Under the pieces are notes generated by a model. It saw only the letters and a list, made by a program, of their open reading frames with translations. It ran no database searches and had not been told where the DNA came from. The translations under genes and the position numbers were made by a program. Shown here one piece after another: positions 7,769-15,500 of a stretch of 54,671 nt of DNA. Where the stretch lies: positions 1 to 54,671 of the forward strand of contig CANSTU010000013.1 in the NCBI GenBank assembly GCA_947650005.1, in the 5' to 3' direction. Each line of letters opens with the position of its first letter. Position 1 is the stretch's first letter. The stretch comes from an uncultured Lachnospiraceae bacterium. GTDB taxonomy: Bacteria > Bacillota > Clostridia > Lachnospirales > Lachnospiraceae.

Positions 7769-8575
7769 TTATAGCAGCCTGAGGCCCTTTATCACCTGCA
7801 GTACGCCGTTGTTTTGATGGGTATCCGCCACAAAGCGGGAAAGGCTCTTTATTTCTTTCCGGGCATTGCCGATCGCGTAGCTCATGTCAGCGCGCAGGAG
7901 CATGCCCGCATCGTTCAAATTGTCGCCGAAGGCCATGGTTTCCGAAGGCTGTATGCCGTGGCTGATCTGGTATTCGGAAACAGCGATTCCTTTATCCGCG
8001 TGGATGGAAGTGAAATTGACCCACTGTTTTCCAGAACAGGCGATTTGGAGTTCCCTGTGGCCCTGCCATTTTTCATAGAGGCCTTTGGCCATTTCCTCCG
8101 CCGCGTCGGGATGATAGAGTTCCACGGCCAGTATTTTTTCCAGGGCAGGGATATCCTCCGGAAAATTTTCCAGGCGGGTGATATCCAGCTGATATCCTTC
8201 GGTCAGCCATTGGTACAGGCCGATTGCTTCTTTTTTAACATAGCCGTTTCCGAGTGTTGAAATGTAAGAGGTGCAGCCGGGAATGGCTTCGATGTCGCGA
8301 ATGATTTCAAATGCCAGCTCCCGGCGCAGGGAATGGCAGATGAGAAGATCATTCCGAAATGTGGTACAGGCTCCGTTATCGGAAATGAAAAGAATGTCGT
8401 CCGCGACCGGGGCGAACAGTTTCTTCAGGCTGGAACAAGCGCGCCCTGAAACGGCGGCGAACAAAATCCCATGGTCACGAAGGCGGCGTATCTGGGCGAA
8501 ATATTCCGGGTCCAGGTCGTGCCCTCCGTCGGTCACGAGCGTGCCGTCCACATCGGAACAGATTAATTTTATCAT
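7769..8575 (-). CDS. HAD-superfamily hydrolase, Cof type
   Basis: 268 aa. Motif I is DVDGTL at residues 8-13, where the first Asp is the phosphorylated nucleophile. A Ser/Gly motif follows (AAVSGR, about 41), and motif IV is GDNLNDAGML near the C-terminus. The C2 cap between them is typical of Cof/YbiV-like sugar-phosphate or flavin-phosphate phosphatases. The substrate cannot be read from sequence. Start ATG 8575 has AAAGGATTTT just upstream. Two hairpins lie in the leader. Confidence 0.88.
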   Translation of the reverse strand: MIKLICSDVDGTLVTDGGHDLDPEYFAQIRRLRDHGILFAAVSGRACSSLKKLFAPVADDILFISDNGACTTFRNDLLICHSLRRELAFEIIRDIEAIPGCTSYISTLGNGYVKKEAIGLYQWLTEGYQLDITRLENFPEDIPALEKILAVELYHPDAAEEMAKGLYEKWQGHRELQIACSGKQWVNFTSIHADKGIAVSEYQISHGIQPSETMAFGDNLNDAGMLLRADMSYAIGNARKEIKSLSRFVADTHQNNGVLQVIKGLRLL

Positions 8576-8587
8576 AAAATCCTTTCA

Positions 8588-8637
8588 TGCCGCGTCCCGT
8601 GCGGCAACGTGACGAGAAATCGCGAATGCGATTTCTC
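8588..8637 (-). promoter_or_regulatory. Two hairpins in the leader of the HAD phosphatase gene
   Basis: GAGAAATCGC-GAAT-GCGATTTCTC (8614-8637) is a perfect 10-bp hairpin, and TGCCGC/GCGGCA (8588-8606) a second. On the minus strand both lie between the likely promoter and start codon 8575. They could be a terminator for rightward transcription (TTTT follows at 8638) or an mRNA leader structure. Confidence 0.45.
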
Positions 8638-8843
8638 TTTTGTGATTCAATCTAGGCTCCTTTTGTTGGTTTTCTAATCCATTGTAGCCGCAGCGGAGAG
8701 GGACGTCAAGGAAATCTGAAATAAAAGGGGCATTCTAAAAGGAGCTAGGACTTTGCTGGTCACCTTTTGTCCCCGCTGTCAGGGATACGCCCTTTCCGGT
8801 TAGGGCCCTGGCGGGAGCAACTAGCGTTGTTTGGGGGCAGGAT

Positions 8844-8888
8844 ATGGAAATGAGAATTAGAGAGTATGAGAGGGGCTTCAGAATATGA
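8844..8888 (+). CDS. Possible 14-aa leader peptide overlapping rlmD
   Basis: ATG 8844 follows GGGGGCAGG. The 14-codon frame ends in TGA that overlaps the rlmD start (ATGA at 8885-8888), an arrangement typical of translational coupling. No other evidence that it is translated. Confidence 0.3.
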   Translation: MEMRIREYERGFRI

Positions 8889-10057
8889 GAACAGAGCAGA
8901 AGGAAAAAAGGTGCGTTTATGAAAAGAAGTGCGGGGGCTGCCGATATCTGTCTTGCACCTATGAAGAACAGCTGAAGAAAAAACGGGAGATGATACGCAG
9001 GGAATTGGAGAAATTTCCGGAGATCAAAGGGCACATCCATCCTGTGATAGGCATGGAGAATCCCTGGCATTACCGAAATAAGGTGATGGCGGCATTCGAC
9101 CGGGATAGGAAGGGAAATCCCATATCAGGCGTATACCAGGAGGGGACGCATCATGTACTTCCTGTGGAGAACTGTCTCATTGAAGATGAATTGGCGGATC
9201 GGATTATCGGGACAATACGGGGGCTGCTGCGTTCCTTCAAAATCAAGGTTTACGATGAGGATACGGGATATGGGCTGCTGCGTTACGTATTGGTACGCCG
9301 TGGATTTTCTACGGGGCAGGTGATGGTGGTGCTGGTGACGGCTTCTCCGGTGCTGCCGTCCAAACGGAATTTTACGCAGGCCCTGCTGAAGGCCCATCCG
9401 GAGATCACTACGGTGATTCAGAATGTGAATACCAGGACGGACAGTATGATCCTGGGAGACAGGCAGCAGGTCCTGTACGGAAATGGATACATAGAAGATG
9501 TGCTTTGCGGATATCATTTCCGGATATCTGCGGATTCTTTTTATCAGATCAATCCTGTGCAGACGGAAAAACTGTACAGCAAAGCTGTGGAGCTGGCCGA
9601 TTTGACTGGAAAGGAAACTGTGATAGACGCCTATTGCGGAATCGGGACAATCGGCTTGGTGGCTTCGGCTCATGCGGAATCGGTGACGGCAATTGAACAA
9701 AACCCCAATGCGGTACGGGATGCCATAGGCAATGCGAAACGCAATGGGATTCGAAATGTGCGTTTCGTAAAGGGGGATGCGGGGGATGTGATGTCCTATA
9801 TGGCGGCAGAAGGGGCGAAGGCGGATGTGCTGTTTATGGATCCTCCGCGGGGCGGCAGCACGGAACGCTTCCTGCGCAGCGCGGCTCAGCTGGGGCCAAA
9901 GAGGATCGTCTATATTTCCTGCAATCCTGAGACGCTGGGGAGGGATGTGAAGATTTTGCGTAAGTTGGGGTATGCGGCGCGGGAGGCGTGGGGAGTGGAT
10001 ATGTTTCCTTGGGTGGGGCATGTGGAGACTGTGTGCCTATTAAGCTGCATAAAATAG
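8885..10057 (+). CDS. rlmD: 23S rRNA (uracil-5-)-methyltransferase, RlmD/RumA type
   Basis: 390 aa. It transfers a methyl group from S-adenosylmethionine to C5 of a uridine in 23S rRNA. An N-terminal cysteine cluster (C10, C16, C19, C24 in CVYEKKCGGCRYLSC) should hold a 4Fe-4S centre. The Rossmann SAM motif is VIDAYCGIGTIGLVA (about 248-262), followed by LFMDPPRGGS and the catalytic cysteine in IVYISCNPETLGRD. The C-terminus (HVETVCLLS) is the segment often used as a target by integrating elements. Which uridine is methylated cannot be decided from sequence alone. Confidence 0.9.
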   Translation: MRTEQKEKRCVYEKKCGGCRYLSCTYEEQLKKKREMIRRELEKFPEIKGHIHPVIGMENPWHYRNKVMAAFDRDRKGNPISGVYQEGTHHVLPVENCLIEDELADRIIGTIRGLLRSFKIKVYDEDTGYGLLRYVLVRRGFSTGQVMVVLVTASPVLPSKRNFTQALLKAHPEITTVIQNVNTRTDSMILGDRQQVLYGNGYIEDVLCGYHFRISADSFYQINPVQTEKLYSKAVELADLTGKETVIDAYCGIGTIGLVASAHAESVTAIEQNPNAVRDAIGNAKRNGIRNVRFVKGDAGDVMSYMAAEGAKADVLFMDPPRGGSTERFLRSAAQLGPKRIVYISCNPETLGRDVKILRKLGYAAREAWGVDMFPWVGHVETVCLLSCIK

Positions 10058-10114
10058 GGATTTTTAAGGGATTACAGGATATGAAAATGGGTGATTTGCC
10101 ACCGATTTGCCACC
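10014..10114. other. Probable prophage left attachment region with tandem 11-bp repeats
   Basis: The integrase gene points at the 3' end of rlmD, and the stretch between them contains GATTTGCCACC twice in tandem (10093-10103 and 10104-10114). Such repeats are typical arm-type integrase binding sites. The core site is probably in the last codons of rlmD (about 10014-10057), a known hot spot for integrating elements. The right site is outside the window. Confidence 0.5.
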
Positions 10115-10142
10115 GCAATTCTGAAAAACCGGCCAAAATGTT

Positions 10143-10188
10143 AAAAGAGGACTGAACAGTGGTGAACTTTTGCTGCCAGCCCTCTTTT
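10143..10188 (-). terminator. Terminator after the prophage integrase
   Basis: On the minus strand AAAAGAGG (10188-10181) pairs with CCTCTTTT (10150-10143). A CTG/CAG pair extends the stem, and the 3' arm ends in T residues. It lies 7 nt past the integrase stop. Confidence 0.5.
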
Positions 10189-10194
10189 GGTATC

Positions 10195-11472
10195 CTAGGA
10201 AGTTTTCCGTCCTGCCGCCTGTTCAAAGAGATCGACGGATCGCTCCGACATGACTTCGGTATCATGTACGTATGTCTGTAAAGTAGTCTGAATATTGGAG
10301 TGTCCCAGCCTGACCTGGACGTCCTTGATATCTGCACCGGATTCGATCAGGATCGTGGCGTGGGTGTGCCGCAGGGAATGGTAATCAAAAGCAAGCAGCA
10401 GTTCCTTGTGGATCACTCTGGCGCAGTATTTGAAGGAATCCGTTGAGGTGTATTCTCCATTTTCGGCTACGCAGACCATGCGGATGCGGGGCAGGGCGGA
10501 TTCAACGCATTTCTGGATGGGAACGATGTGCTGCATCTCGTTCCCTTTTTCGTCTGTTTCCCTTCTCAGGACGTGGATCGTATAGTATTCGCCATATTTC
10601 AGTTCGTTTTTTAGCTGGGCAGCGCGCTCCTGCTTCAATGCCTGATAGAGGGTATCGCCAAACTTTATGGTACGCATAGAAGATGCCGTCTTAGTAGTGG
10701 TGAAATACCACGAAGACTGCATTTTCTTTTCCACGGTCTTTTCGGCTGCCTTGCGGACATCAGCGCCGAAATTCCGCTTTACAATCTGTTTACTGACGGT
10801 CAAGGTTCTGTTTTCAAGGTCCACGTCATCCCATGTCAGCGCAAAGGCCTCGCTGATCCGCAGGCCGGTATAAAAGCCGATCATCAGAGGGATGTGGAAC
10901 CGGGAACCAGCGGGGAACCGGTCAATGATCTGCCGCCAATCTTCGAGAGTTAGAATGATTCTTTCACGGGGCTTCTTCTCCACCTTGGGGTATTTCACAT
11001 AACGCATAGGGTTGGCCGAAAGATAATGCAGGGGCTCAACGGCATAATCCAGAGCTGCGCCAAACACAGACAGGATTCCGGTTATGGAGTGCTTGGCAAG
11101 CCCGTCCATTTTCAGCTTATTGGCGTATTCCTGCAGCGCAGCAGTAGTGACGGATTTCAGGCGGTATTTGCCGAACCGGGGTTTTAGATGCCCTTCCATG
11201 ATGCGCAGATAGCCTATCTGTGTATTGTATTTGAGATTTGGATTGCAGTAGAGATCATACCATTGATCCAGATAATCCGATACTGTAATCTCAGATGGCT
11301 CAAATAATTGTCCGGTATTATTATATTCGTTGATCGCTTTTGCGAGGGCAGCTTCAGCCTCTTTCTTCGTTCGAAAACCTCCTTTTTCCTTCTTCTGGCG
11401 TCTGCCGTCCACCTTCCCCAGGTCGAAATAATAGGACCATGTTGAGCCGCGCTTTCTGGTTCCTCCGGTCAT
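10195..11472 (-). CDS. int: Prophage tyrosine integrase
   Basis: 425 aa. It has an AP2-like arm-binding N-terminus (about 1-50: RGSTWSYYFDLGKVDGRRQK), a SAM-like core-binding domain (60-160) and a catalytic domain with R205 (YTGLRISEA), H365 and R368 (HSLRHTH), H391 (LGHSN) and Y401. It recombines the phage att site with the bacterial target. ATG 11472 is chosen because AAAGGAGGA lies upstream; a longer frame to 11523 has no such site. It is transcribed away from the lysogeny genes towards rlmD, the usual prophage left edge. Confidence 0.93.
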   Translation of the reverse strand: MTGGTRKRGSTWSYYFDLGKVDGRRQKKEKGGFRTKKEAEAALAKAINEYNNTGQLFEPSEITVSDYLDQWYDLYCNPNLKYNTQIGYLRIMEGHLKPRFGKYRLKSVTTAALQEYANKLKMDGLAKHSITGILSVFGAALDYAVEPLHYLSANPMRYVKYPKVEKKPRERIILTLEDWRQIIDRFPAGSRFHIPLMIGFYTGLRISEAFALTWDDVDLENRTLTVSKQIVKRNFGADVRKAAEKTVEKKMQSSWYFTTTKTASSMRTIKFGDTLYQALKQERAAQLKNELKYGEYYTIHVLRRETDEKGNEMQHIVPIQKCVESALPRIRMVCVAENGEYTSTDSFKYCARVIHKELLLAFDYHSLRHTHATILIESGADIKDVQVRLGHSNIQTTLQTYVHDTEVMSERSVDLFEQAAGRKTS

Positions 11473-11520
11473 GCTGATTTTCCTCCTTTGCCTGTTACGG
11501 ATTTTTGGGTATAAAAATAA

Positions 11521-11633
11521 CACCTGTACAGGTGCCGGAGGAATGTGGTATAATCTTCTTGGTTAGGGAAGAGTATACCGGCCTCCGGGCCTGTATAGTT
11601 TTCTGGGATTGCCCCGGTGATGCCGGGGCTTTT
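11521..11633 (+). ncRNA. Candidate small RNA antisense to the integrase leader
   Basis: An extended -10 (TGGTATAAT, 11546-11554) lies 14 nt after a perfect 14-bp palindrome CACCTGTACAGGTG (11521-11534). A hairpin at 11574-11597 follows. An intrinsic terminator GCCCCGG-TGATG-CCGGGGC-TTTT (11611-11633) closes a transcript of about 75 nt. No good -35 is visible. It runs opposite to int and could modulate int expression. Confidence 0.45.
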
Positions 11634-11657
11634 CCTCTAAAAAATATAAAAATAAAT

Positions 11658-12332
11658 TCAGACATTATAGTACTGTCTATCACAGGTACGCAATCCGTCT
11701 ATATGTTCGAAGAGATCCGGTTTTATGGGTGCACCAAGGGGATCTAGAACAAAGTCTATCCCTTCTCTGCGTGCCAGTTTAGCGGCGGATACAAAGTCAC
11801 TATCTCCAGAGATCAGGACAATCTGATCAACCTGCTTTTTATAAGCAAGAGAAGCAATATCCAGGCCAATTTTCATATCGACGCCCTTTTGGTCAACTTG
11901 GATAGCAAAATCGCTTTCCCGCAGATCTTCCCATTTTAATGTCCTATTACATAACTTTTTTGTGACATCAGGCCGAAGATTATAACAGACTTGTGTATCG
12001 GCCAGCTTGCCAAGCCTTAAGGCAAATTTGCGATGCTTTTTAAGTTCGTCCAAAAATGTACACATCCAGATATTTAGGTCGGACTTGGAAAAATCAATTT
12101 CTTTTTTTGTGAAGGGATGACGCAGTTTTTTATTCATGGGCGGACAATCATAATAGAAAATACGATAAAGCTCATGGACATGTTTGGTATCTTGCTTGCC
12201 ATGCCCTTCCGTAAGATGGCGTCTGCAATAGTTATCAAGCTCATTGGCCCTCTCTTCTGCCGTTTTTTCCCCGATTTTTATCTGCGCTCTTCTGCGATAA
12301 AAACCTCCGTCAACAAGAATTGCTGTACTCAC
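11658..12332 (-). CDS. NYN-domain protein (LabA/DUF88-like, PIN-fold RNase candidate)
   Basis: 224 aa. The PIN-like NYN fold shows acidic residues at the expected places: ILVDGGFY (about 5-12), KGVDMKIGLDIASLA (about 150-164) and LISGDSDFVSAAKLAR (about 174-189). These domains cleave or bind RNA. Start GTG 12332 follows GGAGGGG. It sits in the lysogeny side of the prophage next to an ImmA-like gene and is read from its own promoter with an operator and a structured leader. It could be a lysogenic-conversion or anti-phage gene; the target is unknown. Confidence 0.82.
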   Translation of the reverse strand: MSTAILVDGGFYRRRAQIKIGEKTAEERANELDNYCRRHLTEGHGKQDTKHVHELYRIFYYDCPPMNKKLRHPFTKKEIDFSKSDLNIWMCTFLDELKKHRKFALRLGKLADTQVCYNLRPDVTKKLCNRTLKWEDLRESDFAIQVDQKGVDMKIGLDIASLAYKKQVDQIVLISGDSDFVSAAKLARREGIDFVLDPLGAPIKPDLFEHIDGLRTCDRQYYNV

Positions 12333-12354
12333 TAAAAATCCCCTCCATTAACGT

Positions 12355-12407
12355 AAAAAGCCTTAGGTTCGGCGCATCCCCTATACTGGGTGGCTTACTG
12401 CTAAGGC
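12355..12407 (-). promoter_or_regulatory. Structured, terminator-like leader of the NYN gene
   Basis: On the minus strand GCCTTAG (12407-12401 downwards from 12407) pairs with CTAAGGC (12366-12360), enclosing about 34 nt that include a CCC/GGG pair, and is followed directly by TTTTT (12359-12355). It lies between promoter and start codon, so it looks like an attenuator or riboswitch-type switch. Confidence 0.55.
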
Positions 12408-12417
12408 ATTATTAGTT

Positions 12418-12466
12418 GTGTAACCTTGTTACACTTCTATATTATGCCCAAACAGATAAATTGTCA
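12418..12466 (-). promoter_or_regulatory. Promoter and palindromic operator of the NYN gene
   Basis: On the minus strand TTGACA (12466-12461) is followed after 17 nt by TAATAT, and a CATAAT overlaps it. Just downstream is the perfect inverted repeat GTGTAAC-CTT-GTTACAC (12418-12434), which may bind a repressor at the transcription start or form a 5' hairpin. Confidence 0.6.
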
Positions 12467-12499
12467 ATCTTAAAAATTTAAAAATTTTTGAAAAATATG

Positions 12500-12544
12500 T
12501 TTTCTGGGATTCCGCCCTGGCGTTGGCGCGCTAGGGCGATTTTT
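12500..12544 (+). terminator. Rightward terminator carrying a repeated 12-nt preamble
   Basis: CGCCCT (12513-12518) pairs with AGGGCG (12533-12538), extended by GCG/CGC, followed by TTTTT. The preceding TTTTCTGGGATT (12500-12511) is identical to the bases before the terminator at 11611. No rightward gene lies upstream. Confidence 0.5.
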
Positions 12545-12593
12545 CTTAATTTCAGTCCCTATTCAGGCAACCTTGGAGTAATCTATGATTATT

Positions 12594-13070
12594 TCAGTCC
12601 ACTTCCTCCGTCTGAGGAAAGGACTCATATACTGAAAACGATGGCTCGAAAGAGACATAGTAGTCTTTGATTTTGATACCAGTACCATACTTTGATTTAT
12701 ATGTCTGTAATGCATCCTGCAGGAATTCTTCCGTGACATCCAGGTGTTCCGCCATATCATACAGAGTATGGCAGCCGCGTTTGTACGCCCTGGCGATATC
12801 CAGCAGGGTTATGATATGAGTATACGCCCAGAGGCGAGCGCGGGCCTCCTGCTTTCGGTTGGCTGTATTAGACTGATCAATAATTTCACCAACCGTTGTA
12901 TGGTAATGACCCAACTCTTCGGCAAGAACACATTTTTTCTGAACACTGGTCATGTTTTGCCGCAGATAAATTTTATTATTTTTTATTCTGCCATCATAGG
13001 TTTTCAGAGGCCTTTCTTCCACCGGGATTCCTGAAGCCTCAGCCATAGCCAGAAGTCTGTCAAGTTCCAT
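12594..13070 (-). CDS. ImmA/IrrE-like metallopeptidase
   Basis: 158 aa. The region VLAEELGHYHTTVG (about 49-62) corresponds to the HEXXH zinc motif of ImmA/IrrE peptidases but has Glu in place of the first His, a variant common in clostridial prophages. In ICEBs1-type systems ImmA cleaves the repressor made by its neighbour and thereby triggers induction. ATG 13070 (MELDRLL) is chosen because GGGAGG lies 8 nt upstream. It is read together with the XRE repressor just upstream, which fits a repressor/anti-repressor-peptidase pair. Confidence 0.78.
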   Translation of the reverse strand: MELDRLLAMAEASGIPVEERPLKTYDGRIKNNKIYLRQNMTSVQKKCVLAEELGHYHTTVGEIIDQSNTANRKQEARARLWAYTHIITLLDIARAYKRGCHTLYDMAEHLDVTEEFLQDALQTYKSKYGTGIKIKDYYVSFEPSFSVYESFPQTEEVD

Positions 13071-13123
13071 GATCATCACCTCCCGAATTATGATAGCAGG
13101 ACGAGTGTCCAATAAAACGGACT

Positions 13124-13687
13124 TTAATCCAACATGTCTTCATCGGCCTGACGATCTTCCTCCGTAAATTCAATATCGGTACGCTCATGAGCAGCGTTAG
13201 GAAGAAGATAAGCAGCCTGTGGATTCTGAAAAGAAGAAGGATTTTCTTTTGTGGCTGAGGTACATTGAGAATTAAGAAGTTCATCCTGTTCTTTTTCAAA
13301 ATCCTGTATGGAAAGGACATTCTCGGTATACTGCAATATCTTTTTTCGATTTTCCTCATTTAATTTGGAAAAAAAGCGTAGAAGACTATCTTCTTGTTCG
13401 CTATAATCTCCGTCCCCATCTACTGGAATATAAAGAGAAGTTTGATCAGGTTCAAAAATCATATATTTTTCACATCCGGTATTATACTGTTGCCAACCCA
13501 TAAGATAACTTGGATTACAGTCGAGAACACTGGCCATTTTCAAGATAACACTTCTTTTAATATTTTCAACTCTGCCATTTTCATATTTTGCGATAGCGGA
13601 TTTTTGTAACCCCAGCTTATTAGCCAGCTCTTCCTGTGTATACCCCATTTTTAAACGCCTTTCTTTAATCCTATCGGCCATGCACAT
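13124..13687 (-). CDS. XRE-family repressor (CI-like), first switch
   Basis: 187 aa. An N-terminal HTH (about 5-62: IKERRLKMGYTQEELANKLGLQ, then YENGR) is followed by an acidic C-terminal region without the Ser/Lys dyad of a LexA-type autoprotease that I can see. Cleavage by the adjacent ImmA-like peptidase is therefore the likelier induction route. AGGAGGG lies 8 nt before ATG 13687. The divergent intergenic region has three copies of AGTGTCTTAA. Confidence 0.85.
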   Translation of the reverse strand: MCMADRIKERRLKMGYTQEELANKLGLQKSAIAKYENGRVENIKRSVILKMASVLDCNPSYLMGWQQYNTGCEKYMIFEPDQTSLYIPVDGDGDYSEQEDSLLRFFSKLNEENRKKILQYTENVLSIQDFEKEQDELLNSQCTSATKENPSSFQNPQAAYLLPNAAHERTDIEFTEEDRQADEDMLD

Positions 13688-13706
13688 TGAAATGTCCCTC
13701 CTTTAA

Positions 13707-13834
13707 AGTGTCTTAATTTTACTATATATATTTGAGAAATGCAAGATATTTAAAACAAAGTGTCTTAAAATTCACAAAAAGTGATTGACTTAAAAAAGAA
13801 ATGGTGGTATTGTGAAAGTGTCTTAATAAGACAC
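13707..13834. promoter_or_regulatory. First lysogeny switch: operators and early promoter
   Basis: AGTGTCTTAA occurs at 13707-13716 and 13759-13768, and GTGTCTT-AAT-AAGACAC forms a palindrome at 13818-13834. The rightward promoter TTGACT (13785-13790), 17 nt, TATTGT (13808-13813) ends just before the palindrome, so a bound repressor would block initiation. Confidence 0.8.
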
Positions 13835-13851
13835 GAAAGGAGGTGGCGGTT

Positions 13852-14094
13852 ATGAATAAGTTAAAGTTAGAATCTATAATGAAATTAAATGGTGATAATG
13901 GAACAAAACTTGCAGCCTTTTTGGGGATTGCCAGATGTACATTTTCTGCTAAAATTAATGAGACTAACGGTGCCGAATTTACTCAAAGCGAAATTTGCAA
14001 AATTAAAGAAAAATATCATCTGACTGCGCTGGAAACGAGCTCTATTTTTTTTGAAGCAAAAGTGTCTTTAAAAGACACGATGGAGGTATTATGA
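13852..14094 (+). CDS. Cro-like regulator, first switch
   Basis: 80 aa. A HTH can be read at MKLNGDNGTKLAAFLGIARCTFSAKINE, a pattern common in short Cro-type phage regulators that bind the same operators as the divergent repressor. ATG 13852 follows AGGAGG by 8 nt. Its last codons contain an additional operator palindrome (14062-14078) and overlap the start of the antirepressor gene. Confidence 0.7.
   Translation: MNKLKLESIMKLNGDNGTKLAAFLGIARCTFSAKINETNGAEFTQSEICKIKEKYHLTALETSSIFFEAKVSLKDTMEVL
14062..14078. promoter_or_regulatory. Fourth operator palindrome, inside the cro-like gene
   Basis: GTGTCTT-TAA-AAGACAC has the same arms and 3-nt spacing as the 13818 operator. It lies within the 3' end of the Cro-like gene, 13 nt before the antirepressor start, where a bound repressor could act as a roadblock. 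Confidence 0.7.
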
Positions 14095-14837
14095 ACGAAT
14101 TAATTGAAATTAACTACGATACAGAACAGCCTACTGTATCGGCCAGAGATTTACATATGGAACTGGGAATTCGAACAAGATTTAATGATTGGTTTCCGAG
14201 GATGGCGGAGTACGGATTCAAAGAAGAAAGAGACTTTTGCTCAAAAAAGAGTGAAAGTACTGGAGGAAGACCCCCTGTCGATTATGATATTACAGTCGAT
14301 ATGGCGAAACAGATCTGTATGCTCCAGAGGACAGAAAAAGGAATGGAAATCCGTCAGTATTTCCTTGACTTGGAAAAAGCATGGAACACTCCGGAGCAGG
14401 TGATGGCCAGAGCACTGCGCTTGGCCGATGAGACAGTGAACAGCCTGAAAGAACGGTGTAAATTCCTTGGAGGTCAGATCGTGGAGCATCAGAAGGTTAT
14501 CGAAGAACTCCGGCCGAAAGCCTCTTATTATGACATGATCCTCCAGTGCAAAGATCTGATAGCTACGACAGTGATCGCAAAGGATTATGGGATGTCTGCA
14601 AAGAAGTTCAATTCAATGCTCCATGATATAGGCATCCAGTTCAAACAGGGCAGTACATGGGTGCTTTACGCTGAATGGCAGGGAAAAGGATATCTGCATA
14701 CCAAAACACACAATTATGCTGATGCTAAAGGAATACAGCACTCCCGGGAGCATTCGTATTGGACACAGAAAGGCAGACTCTTCCTGTATGACCTTCTGAA
14801 GCAGAAAGGGATTCTTCCTTTGATAGAAGTGGCGTAG
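14091..14837 (+). CDS. Phage antirepressor (AntA/AntB + KilAC domains)
   Basis: 248 aa. The N-terminal AntA/AntB-like domain (about 12-100) includes VSARDLHMELGIRTRFNDWF and TVDMAKQICMLQRTEKG. A coiled linker (about 105-150) leads to a C-terminal KilAC/ANT domain (about 155-245: VIAKDYGMSAKKFNSMLHDI). Such proteins interfere with the lysogeny repressor and favour lytic growth. It overlaps the Cro-like gene by 4 nt and is preceded by an operator, so it belongs to the repressed early operon. Confidence 0.88.
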   Translation: MNELIEINYDTEQPTVSARDLHMELGIRTRFNDWFPRMAEYGFKEERDFCSKKSESTGGRPPVDYDITVDMAKQICMLQRTEKGMEIRQYFLDLEKAWNTPEQVMARALRLADETVNSLKERCKFLGGQIVEHQKVIEELRPKASYYDMILQCKDLIATTVIAKDYGMSAKKFNSMLHDIGIQFKQGSTWVLYAEWQGKGYLHTKTHNYADAKGIQHSREHSYWTQKGRLFLYDLLKQKGILPLIEVA

Positions 14838-15054
14838 ATAGGATCATTCTTCATACAGCAGAGGAAGGGAGATGAAGTAAATGCAATGCCATTTAGTTAG
14901 ATGCGTGAGCCGTTAAGTTAAGGAAACTCTGTTATGGCAGAATTTTGCATTTTTCAAATTCGGAAATATCCATTTACAGAAAAATTTCTTAAATTCACTG
15001 TTTGGAAAGAGGGCAAAGAGTGGCCCCGATTCCATACGAAATCGGGGCAACCAC
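14838..15054. terminator. Intergenic region ending in a strong bidirectional hairpin
   Basis: 217 nt between convergent genes. GCCCCGATT (15023-15031) pairs with AATCGGGGC (15040-15048), extended by AGTGG/CCACT. This should end transcription from both the antirepressor and hicB. No gene is supported in the rest. Confidence 0.55.
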
Positions 15055-15465
15055 TTAAGCGTGCTGTTTTTGCTGATAGAGGGCGGTTAAGGAATCCTGA
15101 AGCACCTGGGAGAAGTTAATATGGTTATTTTCGGCAAACGTATTGAGCCATGCGGGAATGGTAAGATTTTTTCTTACAGCCTTTTCACCATACTTTTCAG
15201 CATAGGCATCCATATCCAGAACCAGCATGCTTACGAAGCCGCCGGGATCGGGAATAATACTTTCCAAAGGAGTGGCAGCAGGTGCGGATTTTCCGTCCTC
15301 CAGTTCGTCAAGAACCCAGCCGGATGCGGCATCTGTAGCCATAAGGATTGCATCGGCCAGCGTATCACCTCCACTTACGCATCCGGGGAGATCGGGAACC
15401 ACCACAGCATAAGCCCCTTTTCTTTCTTCATCAGGATAAAAGCAGGCGGGATAAGTTAACTTCAT
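15055..15465 (-). CDS. hicB: HicB antitoxin, first HicAB pair
   Basis: 136 aa. The N-terminal partly degraded RNase-H-like domain (AVVVPDLPGCVSGGDTLADAI) is the HicB hallmark. The C-terminal part (KNLTIPAWLNTFAENNHINFSQVLQDSLTALY) is an RHH-type DNA-binding domain that would autorepress the operon. It neutralises the HicA mRNA interferase encoded just upstream on the same strand. Confidence 0.9.
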   Translation of the reverse strand: MKLTYPACFYPDEERKGAYAVVVPDLPGCVSGGDTLADAILMATDAASGWVLDELEDGKSAPAATPLESIIPDPGGFVSMLVLDMDAYAEKYGEKAVRKNLTIPAWLNTFAENNHINFSQVLQDSLTALYQQKQHA

Positions 15466-15500
15466 AAAAAACCTCCTTTATGGTGTACAGTACCGGGCTT

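Noticed and set aside
12563-12760. 65-codon leftward frame within the ImmA-like gene
   Set aside because: Shadow of the real gene in another frame; the ImmA-like frame has a proper SD and family motif.
14934-15119. 61-codon frame between antirepressor and hicB
   Set aside because: Crosses the strong terminator hairpin and the end of hicB; no SD.
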